This document shows, in pieces, positions 42,001-49,392 of a DNA stretch of 64,000 nucleotides. Source of the stretch: Candidatus Amarolinea dominans (lineage in GTDB: Bacteria > Chloroflexota > Anaerolineae > SSC4 > Amarolineaceae); assembly GCA_016719785.1 (NCBI GenBank), contig JADJYJ010000015.1, positions 1 to 64,000 of the forward strand, written 5' to 3'. Position 1 is the first letter of the stretch, and each line of letters opens with the position of its first letter. The translations under genes and the position numbers were made by a program. The notes under the pieces are model-generated. The model was not told where the DNA came from. It ran no database searches and saw only the letters and a program-made list of their open reading frames with translations.

Positions 42001-42318
42001 CAGGCCCAGGCGATGCTCGGGGAAACGGTCGCCGAAGAGAGCAGCGGCGGCTTGCACGTCCAGCGGGTGTTCCGGGTCGAGCAGCGCAGTGACGATGTCC
42101 TCCTGAAAAGGGCGGTGCTCCAGGAGCGGCCGCAGGTCTGGATCGGCGACGGTCGTGATGGCATCAGCCATCGCGCGCTCGAGCGCGGCCTGGCGTTGGC
42201 GTGCGTCGGTGCGCGCGAGGCGGTCCTTGAGGTCGCGCACCGCATCGCCGAAGCCGGCTTCGGCCAGCAAGCTGAGGGTGGCCTCCAAAGCGGCGGCCAG
42301 TAGAATTTCCAGGCTCAT
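39022..42318 (-). CDS. NACHT NTPase with C-terminal FGE-sulfatase domain (DGR target 1)
   Basis: The protein of 1098 residues starts MSLEILLAAALEATL at 42318 after AAGGAGGTTTC. A helical N-terminal region (about 1-170) comes first, then a Gly/Ala/Val stretch (GALGVAVGGDVG). The NACHT NTPase follows with Walker A LLGDPGAGKST near 307-316 and Walker B LLILDGLDEVP near 407-417, then FPHRTFQEYLAGCYL at the end of the NACHT arm. Residues 793-1098 form a formylglycine-generating-enzyme-like domain: GMAFCFVPAGRFVMG, YWMGRYPVTNAQYAAF, HPVVGVSWYEALAF, LPSEAEWEKAARGG, SGNVWEWTRSLWG, then the variable repeat RCAYRDGDDPYYLDRNGGFR. In DGR proteins this fold displays variable residues rather than acting as an enzyme. 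The likely role is an NLR-like sensor for phage or non-self whose sensor end is diversified. Its ATGA overlap with the RT stop couples the two genes. Confidence 0.93.
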   Translation of the reverse strand: MSLEILLAAALEATLSLLAEAGFGDAVRDLKDRLARTDARQRQAALERAMADAITTVADPDLRPLLEHRPFQEDIVTALLDPEHPLDVQAAAALFGDRFPEHRLGLRRFFTAFQTNLLQDKLWGPILERVQEFRYRTDMQQALESRGLAAASLVQRLNATVTGPGAAAQGDHPVAAGALGVAVGGDVGRIVQVFIQQVNLTNPAAGADAQGQRGPAKPDLRARYLERLRRQCAALPLAALGGDEGAEADLTLDHVYIALDTTARVPLTADEKQKRAGAGASRLGREDDTRPLSALEAAGQASRLVLLGDPGAGKSTFVRKLAAWLAAANRGEPPPPDIPGNLLPVIVVLRDLAARLAGIEVAKLSGERRDETLAAAVRAQAVADLARLDCAGFAADLRAAIQDGTCLLILDGLDEVPFAQQTQVRQAVGAVIQCYHPARLIVTCRIRSYTGAAVLPNVPSFTLAPFDDEKVRAFATAWYNAQREMGRVDAEQARRKAANLAEAALSADLRELAENPMMLTTMAIIHQREIGLPKERVRLYSLAVDVLLRRWQQRKAGETGLTPSAALSAFLRDDLKLRLVMERLAYEAHRAKRGAAVDLERGATLVLLDQAEYLGDTSLAAEFLDYVDQRAGLLLGRGGELGHPATYSFPHRTFQEYLAGCYLVGQRQPDRTYYAHAAEGDYFGLAARLGAEELLYNRRNLHGLLDLAYHLCPAHEIATTQARRATLWAGLTAALAGRETIERDANGPDGGPVYLARLIPRLAALLAAGLTPPERADAGVALARLGDPRGEAMTIEGMAFCFVPAGRFVMGSAAGDKAADSDEKPQHAVDLAYGYWMGRYPVTNAQYAAFVAAGGYKEASYWPEAAAADFWRQGEFKGRWDDTWRRGPNDYGEPFTLPNHPVVGVSWYEALAFVRWLSGHARQWLPAGWEARLPSEAEWEKAARGGEEIPVSAVIRPLGADLAAAPGIMRQANPEPRRTYPWGEEITPEKANYSNAGIGATSAVGCFPLGASPYGVEELSGNVWEWTRSLWGENYPYPGDVQGRASRENLAAGPNESRVLRGYSYYGNRTSVRCAYRDGDDPYYLDRNGGFRVVVSPL
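39031..39108 (-). repeat. DGR variable repeat VR1
   Basis: The 78 bases encode the last variable residues of NACHT-FGE 1. Against TR there are 8 substitutions, all at TR adenines: AAC to GAC three times, AGG to GGG, AAC to TAC twice, and AAC to GGC (two bases). No other TR base is changed. The final 21 bases, the GFRVVVS codons, are invariant and probably contain the homing-initiation (IMH-like) part. Confidence 0.95.
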
Positions 42319-43382
42319 GAAACCTCCTTGGGGGATGGGCGAGATGTGCGCAGTGGATGGCGGCGGAAGAGGGCCTTGCGCAGGCCGACGGTGTTGGCGT
42401 GGCTGGCGTGGTTGACCCATCCACGCACGCTGGCGCTGACCTGGGCCAGCCGTAGGCGGCCGGCGCGGTAATCAGCGATGAGCCGGCGCAGCACACGGCG
42501 ATAGGCCACGACCTTGCGCCGTTTGAGGCGCCGGCGGTGCGGCCAGACGACAAAGCCGAGGAACGGAATACCCTCACCCACCGGCCGCGGGTGCGAGCCA
42601 GGGTGGATGGTGAGGCGCAACGTCGCCAGGCGATCCACGACCGCGGTTTGCCAGGCCCACAGGCTGGCTTTGTCGTCAGCAAAGAAGAGGAGATCGTCAA
42701 CAAAACGGACGTAGCCGCGGCAGCGCAGCTGGCGCACGACGAAGTGATCGAAGCCGTTGAGATAGACGTTGGCCCAGAACTGGCTGGTGAGGTTGCCAAC
42801 GGGCAACCCGCGCGGACGCAACGGGGCAAACAGGTCATCGCCGAAGAAGTATTGCATATCGTAGGCGTCAGCCAGCACGCCGGCGCCGCCGGCGAGGATA
42901 CGGTCCATCAGCCAGCGCACCTGCGGGTCGGCGACCTTCGACGCCAGCATGTCACGCAGCAGGGTGTGGTCAATGCTGGGAAAAAATTGGCGCACATCGC
43001 ACTGCCAGACATACGGATAGCGCCGCGCCAGGGCTTGCACGCGGTCGAGGGCGCGGTGCGTGCCTTTGCCAACCCGGTTGGCGTAGGAGTTGACCACGAA
43101 GCTGCGTTCGTAGATCGGCTCGATGAGGTTGCAGAGGGCGTGGTGGACGACCCGGTCGCGGAAGGGCGCGGCCGAAATCAGGCGCTGCTTGGGTTCATGA
43201 ATGGTGAAGTTGACGTATGCGCCGGGCAGGTACGTCATGGCGCGCAGCTCGGCCTGCAACTGATAAAGATTGCCTTCCAGGTCATGCTCGAAGGCGGCGA
43301 CGTTGGGATGACCGCGCTTGCCTTTGGCGGCGCGGCGATAGGCCAGGAGAAGATTGTCCCACGCGCATAACTCAACGAACAT
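42315..43382 (-). CDS. DGR reverse transcriptase
   Basis: The 355-residue protein starts MFVELCAWDNLLLAYRRAAK, like other DGR RTs, and has no maturase X or endonuclease domain. Catalytic marks are QCDVRQFFPSID (first Asp at 129), the DGR-specific motif LPVGNLTSQFWANVYL (G-x3-SQ at 196-201, where group II RTs have SP), and YVRFVDDLLFF (FVDD at 227-230). FLGFVVWPHRRRL and a basic thumb region follow. It makes cDNA from the TR RNA, with Avd as partner. It begins 209 bp after TR and ends overlapping the next start codon as ATGA, so it is coupled to target 1. Confidence 0.95.
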   Translation of the reverse strand: MFVELCAWDNLLLAYRRAAKGKRGHPNVAAFEHDLEGNLYQLQAELRAMTYLPGAYVNFTIHEPKQRLISAAPFRDRVVHHALCNLIEPIYERSFVVNSYANRVGKGTHRALDRVQALARRYPYVWQCDVRQFFPSIDHTLLRDMLASKVADPQVRWLMDRILAGGAGVLADAYDMQYFFGDDLFAPLRPRGLPVGNLTSQFWANVYLNGFDHFVVRQLRCRGYVRFVDDLLFFADDKASLWAWQTAVVDRLATLRLTIHPGSHPRPVGEGIPFLGFVVWPHRRRLKRRKVVAYRRVLRRLIADYRAGRLRLAQVSASVRGWVNHASHANTVGLRKALFRRHPLRTSRPSPKEVS

Positions 43383-43590
43383 TGCGTGCCTCAGCCCATG
43401 CGCTCACGAGGACGGGTGGCCCCGCGCCAGGGACGAACCGAGGGCGCGGGGCCGTTGGTATGTGCCCGGCCTGGTGCAAACCAGGCGCGGCCAGGAGCAG
43501 ACTCGGCCATTTTTCGCCTCGGCCCCGAAGTGACGTGGTCCCCCGAAGGCTGCACGTCCCCGCCGGGCATTTCCGGCCGTGGAAAAATGT

Positions 43591-43668
43591 GGACACCACC
43601 ACACGAAACCCGTTGTTCCTGTCGAGGTTGTTCGGGTTGTTCCTGTTGCGATAAGCACACCGAACGCT
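43591..43668 (-). repeat. DGR template repeat (TR)
   Basis: Read on the minus strand this 78-base noncoding copy translates as SVRCAYRNRNNPNNLDRNNG followed by FRVVVS. It has seven AAC codons plus AGG and GAC, giving 19 adenines. AAC at variable positions is the DGR hallmark, since A-to-N changes at the first two bases give many amino acids and never a stop. It lies between avd and RT, the usual place. Flanks on either side share nothing with the VRs, so the TR is short for the family. Confidence 0.95.
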
Positions 43669-43750
43669 GTCTGTGAGCCTGCCCCTACAACCACAGCCCA
43701 AGGGCTGCGAATTGCCAGTGTTTGGCCCCGCGTCGCTTGGCGCGCGGGGC

Positions 43751-43970
43751 ACAACCGTGGATGAAAATGTGGCGCAAGCCGCCGGCTTGCCTCCGTGGCG
43801 CGGGGCGCTGCAATCCGGCGGATTGCGCTACAGAGCTATTTTCGGGTTAGTTATCCATGCGCGGAGCGCACAACCGTGGATGAAAATGTAGCGCAAGCCG
43901 CCGGCTTGCCTCCGTGGCGGGGGGCGCTGCAATCCGGCGGATTGCGCCACAGAGCTATTTTCGGGTTAGT
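43751..43970. repeat. Tandem pair of REP-like palindromes between TR and avd
   Basis: A unit of about 100 bp occurs twice with a 119-bp period (copies near 43751-43851 and 43870-43970), starting ACAACCGTGGATGAAAATGT. Each copy carries two perfect hairpins: GCAAGCC-GCC-GGCTTGC (43774-43790, 43893-43909) and GCAATCC-GGC-GGATTGC (43810-43826, 43929-43945). They lie just 5' of TR in the direction of transcription, so they may structure the TR RNA, or may simply be dispersed intergenic repeats. Confidence 0.85.
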
Positions 43971-44316
43971 CGGACGGGGTGATCTTCAGCCATCCCCCCA
44001 ACAGTCTGCCGATCTCAGCTACCATGGCCGCCACATGCGCGTACTGTCCGCCGCTGAGCCAGCCCCACTGCACGGCCAGGCGGAGATAGACACGCACTTT
44101 GGCGAGGGCTTCGTCAGCCCGCGCCAGCCGTTCCAGGCGGGCGCTGCGCAGGCGCACGTTCGCCTCTTCCAGGCGCTCGCGCAGATCGAACGCGGCATCG
44201 AGCAGGCGCTGGGTGAAGCTGTGACGGTAGGCGCGGGGGAAATGGTTGGTGGCCGGCAGCAACCAGGTCAGGAAATCATAGGTGCGGGTAAAGATCGGTG
44301 TTGGCTGGAAGCTCAT
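43966..44316 (-). CDS. avd: DGR accessory protein Avd
   Basis: Avd is the four-helix-bundle protein that forms a pentamer, binds RNA and the DGR reverse transcriptase, and is needed for retrohoming. The product of 116 residues is mostly helical, with long basic helices (RLLDAAFDLRERLEEANVRL, RLERLARADEALAKVRVYLR) and family marks YDFLTWLLPATNHFPRAYRH and GWLSGGQYAHVAAMV. AAAGGAGG lies directly against a first ATG at 44322 but 6 bp before the second at 44316, so I take the second. It is followed by the palindromes, TR and RT on the same strand. Confidence 0.92.
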   Translation of the reverse strand: MSFQPTPIFTRTYDFLTWLLPATNHFPRAYRHSFTQRLLDAAFDLRERLEEANVRLRSARLERLARADEALAKVRVYLRLAVQWGWLSGGQYAHVAAMVAEIGRLLGGWLKITPSD

Positions 44317-44390
44317 GCGCATCCTCCTTTATTATAGGTCAGAATCGTAAGGGCGTCTAGCTGGCGCCCTGGCGGCCGGGAATGGGGTGC

Positions 44391-44416
44391 AAAAAAATTT
44401 CGCCGCCTACCGGCGG
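44391..44416 (-). terminator. Hairpin with T-run downstream of NACHT-FGE 2
   Basis: The same CCGCC-GGTA-GGCGG hairpin as beyond target 1, here followed by CGAAA and seven T. It lies 137 bp past the VR2 end (44553), the same distance as in target 1. It would end the NACHT-FGE 2 transcript before avd unless readthrough occurs. Confidence 0.55.
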
Positions 44417-44543
44417 TTTTGGATTGGTTGGCCGGTCGCCTCGCTGGCTGGGCTGGCGGCAAGAAAACCAACCGATGTTAATCGGCCCACCATGTTTTTC
44501 AGATTTTCAGAGTTACAGAGGTCAGAGGGGTCAGCGTTCAGAG

Positions 44544-47500
44544 TCATAATGGGGACACCACCACACGAAACCCGAAGAACCTGCCGAGGTCGTCCGGGTC
44601 GTCCCTGAGGCGATAAGCACACCGAACGCCTGTTCTATTACCATAATACGAACTGCCCCGCAGGATACGCCACTCATCTGGTCCCGCGGCCAGGTTCTCG
44701 CGTCGCGCCCTGCCCTGCGCATCGCCTGGGTAAGGATAGTTCCCCCACAGGCTGCGCGTCCATTCCCACACATTGCCGCTTAGCTCCTGCACGCCGTACC
44801 GACTCGCACCCAACGGAAAACAGCCCACCCCACTGGTCGCGGCAATCCCGGTGTCGTCGTAATTGGCTCTCTCTGGCGTGATCTCTTCGCCCCACGGGTA
44901 GGTACGCCGTGGTTCCAGGTTCGCCTGCCGCACCACCTCCGGCGCCGCGGCCAGGCCCGCACCCAAGCGACCGATCACCGGCGATGTCACGATCTCCTCG
45001 CCGCCCCGCGCCGCCTTCTCCCACTCCGCCTCGCTCGGCAGCCGCACCGCCCATCCCGCCGGCAGCCATTGCCGCGCGTGTCCACTCAGCCAGCGCACGA
45101 AGGCCAGCGCTTCGTACCACGTCACACCTACAACCGGATGATTCGGCAGCGTGAATGGCTCGCCGTAAGCGGCCGGCCCGCGCCGCCACCTCTCGTCCCA
45201 GCGCCTTTTGAATTCGCCCTGGCGCCAATAGCCGGCCACCTCCGCTTCCGGCCAGTAACCGGCCTCTTTGTATCCGCCCGCAGCCACAAACGCCGCGAAC
45301 TGCGCGTTGGTCACGGGATAGCGTCCCATCCAGTAGCCGTAATTCAGGTTGCAGGGGTGCAGCTCCTTGCCCTCCCCCATCTTGAACGGCCCCGCGGGCA
45401 CGTAGCAGAACGCCATGCCGTCCACCGTCATCACGTCAGATCGGGGGTCTCCCAGTTTGGCCAAAGAACGTCCGGCGCCTGCGCGTTCCAGGGCCGGCAG
45501 TGAGTCGCTGCGCAGCGCGTGCACCAGGCCATTCTGCACGCGCGCCAGCTTGGGCTGATTGCGCTCGCTGACCGACGCCAGGTTGGCGTCTCCAGCAGCG
45601 CCTGGCCCGCCAGGTGTGCGCCCCACGCATCCGCCGCGGCATAGGCCGGGTCGTCCGGCGCACGATAGCAGAGCGCATCCACCAAGGACCAGATCGCAAC
45701 GGCGGTCCCGCGCGCGGCCTTGGCCGCGGCCAAGAGGGCCACCTCGCGCCAGCGGTTGGCGTCGCCGCGCGCCAGGTCGGCCACCAGTTCGGGGTAGTCG
45801 TGATCGGTGAGATAACAGGCTGCCAGGTACTCCTGGAACGTGCGGTGGGGAAAGGTGTAGACGCCCACCCCACGCGGCAGTAGGAGGCCGGCGCGTTGGC
45901 TGAGATGCGTCAGGAGAAGCTTGGGTTTGACCTCGTTGTCGGCGAGCGTGAGGAGGCCGGCTACCAGGTCCTTTTCGGCGATGTCTGCCGTACCCACCAG
46001 GGCCGCCTGGGTCGCATGCGCCTGGTACGCGAGTTCGTTCAGAAAGGCCCGCATCTTCTGGCGATCAATGCGCAGCCACTCGACCAGGCTGGGCTGGATC
46101 ACGACCACCTGGCCCTGGGGATTGCGCACCACTCGCTGGCTCTCCCACCAGTCGAGCAGCAGGTCAACGGCGTCGGCATAGAGTTCTTCGCGCTTTTCCG
46201 GCAGACTTCCGCCGCGCCAGGCGTGCAGGCTGGCCATCAACGTCAGCAGAAGGGGTCGTTCAGCCAGCGCACGCAGCCGGTCGCTGCCAGCGATGGCACG
46301 CTTCAGTACTTCCGCGCGACCCTGGGCATCACCGGCGTTCCAGTGGCGCAACTCACCGATATGCGCATACCACCGCTCGACGAAGCGCCCAACCTGGCCG
46401 GGCGAGAAAGGCGCCAAGACCGTCGCCTGAAACCCATTCAACTGCCAATCCTGCTGCTGGTAGGCGTAGGTGCGACTGGTCACGAGGATGCGACAGCGCG
46501 AAAACGCGCGGGCAAAGTCCTCGACCGCCGCCTTGATCAAGGTGCGGCGTTGATTCGCTTCCGGAACTTCATCCAGGCCATCGAGCAAGAGCAGGCCGCC
46601 TTTGTCCATCCATTCCTGCCGCAAGCGCGGCGCAAAGTCCGGCAGGGCGCAGTCGTTCAACTCGGCGACGATGAATTCCCAGAGATGGGTGGCTGTGGCC
46701 TGGCGCCCCGGCTTAGGCAAGCCACGCGCGGCAAAGTCACGCAGCACCACACGCACGGGCAGGAGTGCACCGTGCTTCCAGGGCTGGGGCGATGGCTTCT
46801 TCTCTTCCGATTCCGGGCGCCTGGCTTCTTCTTCATCGTCCGGTAACGGCGCAATCAGCAGAGCCAGGTTGGCTTGGGTCTTGTGCAAGGCTTCACCGGC
46901 CAGGCACAGAGCCACGAAACTGACGAACGTGCTCTTACCGCTGCCAGGATCGCCTAGCAGGACCAGGCGGTCGTAACGATTGAGCTGGGCCAGGGCAGAC
47001 AGCGGTTTGGGGCGCTCGTCGGGCTTGCGCGCCTGGCTGCGCAGGGCGTCGTCCTCCTGAGTCCGCGTCAGGAGGGCGGTATAGACCGACGCGAGGTTGA
47101 GGCGAGCTTCGGCATCGCTGGCCGCCTTGGGGTCAATGCCGGCCAGGGAGAGGATGTTCGCTTGTTCGTAGAGATGGTTGAGGTAGGCCAGGCGCAGGTT
47201 GGCCGGGTCAGGGGCAACCGGCGCGGGTCCGGTCTGATTGATAATCGTGATGGGGGCATGGATTTCGCGTGCAGCCACGCCTCCGGCGCCCGCGCCGATA
47301 TTGTTCTCGCCCTGGACGATGGCGCCTGAGGAGGCGACCAGCGTTGCCTGGAAACGATCTAGGTTCCCCAAGCTGATCAGCTCCTGTCGCAGCGTCTCAC
47401 CAAACCAGGTGCGGTCGGCCGGGCTGAGCGTCTCCTGCACGGTCTGGATCGCGCCTAGCTTCTCCAGGACCGTGTCCAACTCCTGGCGCCAGGCTGGGTC

Positions 47501-47779
47501 AGCGGCGGCGGCCCGCTGCAGTTCTGCGGCCAGCTCGGCCTCGCTGCGGTCCTTCCAGGCCTGGATCTGATTCGCGACCAGATCCCCTCCAATGCCACCG
47601 ATCACGCTTCCCAACGCAACCAGGGCCGCAAAATCACCCTGGTTGGCTGCGGTCACCACCGGCAACAGCGTGGTGGCCGAGAGGAATCCGTAGAGCGTGC
47701 CGGGCGCCAGCCGGCGCAGACGCCCGGCCAACGTGGCCAGGTTCTGCCGCGTGGCGGCTTGCCATGCCTGAAGGTTCAT
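44544..47779 (-). pseudogene. NACHT NTPase with FGE-sulfatase domain (DGR target 2), apparent frameshift
   Basis: The first part starts MNLQAWQAATRQNLATL at 47779. It has a hydrophobic N-terminal stretch (LVALGSVIGGIGGDLVANQI), a Gly/Ala linker (GENNIGAGAGGVA), and the NACHT domain with Walker A LLGDPGSGKST, Walker B LLLLDGLDEVP and TFPHRTFQEYLAACYL. Near 45590 the frame shifts by one base: AGQALLE continues in another frame as DANLASVSERNQPKLARV. That frame runs unbroken into the FGE domain (GMAFCYVPAGPFKMG, YWMGRYPVTNAQFAAF, SGNVWEWTRSLWG) and VR2, ending VVVSPL at 44544. Joined length is about 1078 residues, close to target 1. The FGE halves of the two targets are very similar while the N-termini differ. 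The shift could be real loss, phase variation or a consensus error; VR2 itself is well diversified. Confidence 0.9.
44553..44630 (-). repeat. DGR variable repeat VR2
   Basis: The 78 bases code for VRCAYRLRDDPDDLGRFFG and FRVVVS. Against TR there are 12 substitutions, all at TR adenines: AGC to GGC, AAC to CTC, AAC to GAC four times, GAC to GGC, and AAC to TTC twice. The pattern differs from VR1 at nearly every variable codon, so the two were diversified independently from the same template. Confidence 0.95.
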
Positions 47780-48150
47780 GATGGGGCTCCCTGATTTCTG
47801 GTTGTGCGCAGACGCAATTGTATACGGGATTCTAGCCGGTTTCGGCCTCTCCGTCAATTGCGCCGGGAATATCACATCTCAAGGCTCTTTGCATCACAAA
47901 GCGGTTCCTAATCGGCGGTCAAACTGTTTGCTGTCTGCATGCTTTGCGCTCTTTGCGTTCTTCGAGGTTCAAAAAATCGGTCAAATTTTGGAATTGCTGT
48001 TCGTTTGGCGCCAAGTTATCAATGGTGGTATACTGTGTGTAATCACATAGGCATGGCCGCTAGTCGAGCCGTGCCACACGTTTCTTGGCCGCAGGGTGCG
48101 GCCCTTATCTTTCCAAATTTGCAGAACTTGCAGGGAGGCGAATTTTCCTC
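47780..48150. other. Divergent intergenic region before the aldolase gene
   Basis: This region lies between the NACHT-FGE 2 start and fbaB. A weak plus-strand promoter candidate is TTGGCG (48005-48010) and TATACT (48029-48034), 18 bp apart, with a leader of about 110 nt and GGGAGG before the aldolase ATG. CTTTGCGCTCTTTGCGTTCT near 47942 resembles words scattered in other intergenic regions. No clear promoter was seen for NACHT-FGE 2. Confidence 0.4.
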
Positions 48151-49074
48151 ATGAAAGACCGAGTACGTGAAATCCTCAGTTGGTATTCCAGTGACAATCC
48201 CGGTGTCAAGACGAACCTGGCGCGCATTCTCAATCACGGCCGTCTTGGCGGCACCGGCAAGGTGGTCATCCTGCCGGTTGACCAGGGTTTCGAGCATGGG
48301 CCGGCGCGCAGCTTTGCGCCCAACCCGCCCGGCTACAACCCGTTCTATCACTTCCAGTTAGCCGTGGACGCGGGCCTCAACGCGTACGCCGCCCCGTTGG
48401 GCTTCCTGGAAGCCGGCGCGGCCGAGTATGCCGGCGACATCCCAATGATCCTCAAGGTCAACAACCACGATGTGCTGCACGGCGATAGCGAACCGATTTC
48501 GGCCGTCACCGCTGGTGTGGATGATGCGCTGCGCCTGGGCTGCGTGGCCATCGGATTCACTATTTACCCCGGCTCCGTCTACCGCAACACAGCGTACGAG
48601 CAGTTGCGTGAACTGGCCGCCGAGGCCAAGAGTGTGGGTCTGGCGGTCGTTGTCTGGTCATACCCGCGCGGCGGCGACCTCAGCAAGCAGGGTGAGACCG
48701 CACTCGACGTAGATGCCTACGCCGCGCAGATTGCCTGCCAGTTGGGCGCACACATCGTCAAGGTCAAGCTGCCCAGCGACTATCTGGAGCAGGCCGAGGC
48801 CAAGAAGGTCTACGAGAAGTACGGGATTGCGCGCGCCACCCTGACCGAGCGCGTGCGCCACATCGTGCAGAGCGCGTTCGATGGCCGGCGCATCGTCATC
48901 TTCTCCGGCGGCGCCAAGTCTGGCGACGAGCAGGTCTTCGATGAAGTGCGCGCCATTCGCGACGGCGGCGGCTTCGGCTCGATCATGGGCCGTAATGCGT
49001 TCCAGCGCGCACCCGAAGATGCACTGAAGTTCCTGGGCACGATTGTGAAAATGTACGCGGGCGAGATCGCCTGA
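48151..49074 (+). CDS. fbaB: Class I fructose-bisphosphate aldolase (archaeal/DhnA type)
   Basis: A Schiff-base aldolase that splits or forms fructose 1,6-bisphosphate in glycolysis/gluconeogenesis. It has 307 residues from MKDRVREILSWYSSDN; the start was chosen after GGGAGGCGAATTTTCCTC. Family marks are VVILPVDQGFEHGPARSF near the N-terminus, NNHDVLHGD, GFTIYPGS, VVWSYPRGGDLS, the probable Schiff-base lysine in HIVKVKLPS, and the phosphate-binding end IFSGGAKSGDEQV with SIMGRNAFQR. It is followed by rpe, so two sugar-phosphate enzymes are neighbours. Confidence 0.95.
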   Translation: MKDRVREILSWYSSDNPGVKTNLARILNHGRLGGTGKVVILPVDQGFEHGPARSFAPNPPGYNPFYHFQLAVDAGLNAYAAPLGFLEAGAAEYAGDIPMILKVNNHDVLHGDSEPISAVTAGVDDALRLGCVAIGFTIYPGSVYRNTAYEQLRELAAEAKSVGLAVVVWSYPRGGDLSKQGETALDVDAYAAQIACQLGAHIVKVKLPSDYLEQAEAKKVYEKYGIARATLTERVRHIVQSAFDGRRIVIFSGGAKSGDEQVFDEVRAIRDGGGFGSIMGRNAFQRAPEDALKFLGTIVKMYAGEIA

Positions 49075-49107
49075 ACACGGAGAGTTTCTGATACTCTGTG
49101 TTCTCCG

Positions 49108-49249
49108 GTAACTGCTCACCCTGCAGGCCGATTTGGACAGGATGAACAGGATGTACAGGATTCTTGCTCTGTGGTGTGCAAAACTATCGGCACGAGAGTT
49201 CGAATATCCTGTGAATCCTGTCTGAATTCCAGGCAGACCCAGCAGTTAC
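49108..49249. mobile_element. MITE-like element, copy A
   Basis: A 142-bp noncoding unit begins GTAACTGCT and ends AGCAGTTAC (9-bp inverted ends). It is flanked by a perfect 8-bp duplication GTTCTCCG (49100-49107 and 49250-49257). It contains CCTGCAGGCCGATTTGGACA and several AATCCTGT words. A related copy is at 50983-51216. No transposase is inside, so it would be moved in trans; the partner element is not in this window. Confidence 0.8.
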
Positions 49250-49392
49250 GTTCTCCGTGTCCCCGTGGTTCAAGTCTGATAGATTTCACCACGGAGGCAC
49301 GGAGGGCATGGAGATATTCTTGTTCTCTGCGTGCTCCGTGTCTTGTGTGAGAATCCCTTGCTCGCTGTCTCTGAGGGCGCACCGGTACTACC

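Larger units (their letters stand above)
39022..47779 (-). other. Diversity-generating retroelement with two NACHT-FGE targets
   Basis: On the minus strand the parts run target 2 (VR2), avd, palindromes, TR, reverse transcriptase, target 1 (VR1). A DGR copies an RNA of TR into cDNA with adenine-specific errors and replaces VR, changing the exposed ligand-binding residues of a C-type-lectin-like domain. Here TR aligns with both VRs over 78 bases, and every one of the 20 differences is at a TR adenine. All needed parts (RT, Avd, TR, VR) are present and RT has its catalytic motifs, so the element looks able to work. Confidence 0.96.

Noticed and set aside
43372..43752. Open frame containing the TR, which could be taken as a short FGE-like protein
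   Set aside because: It matches the target genes only over 26 codons, has no FGE core, and is explained by the noncoding template repeat.
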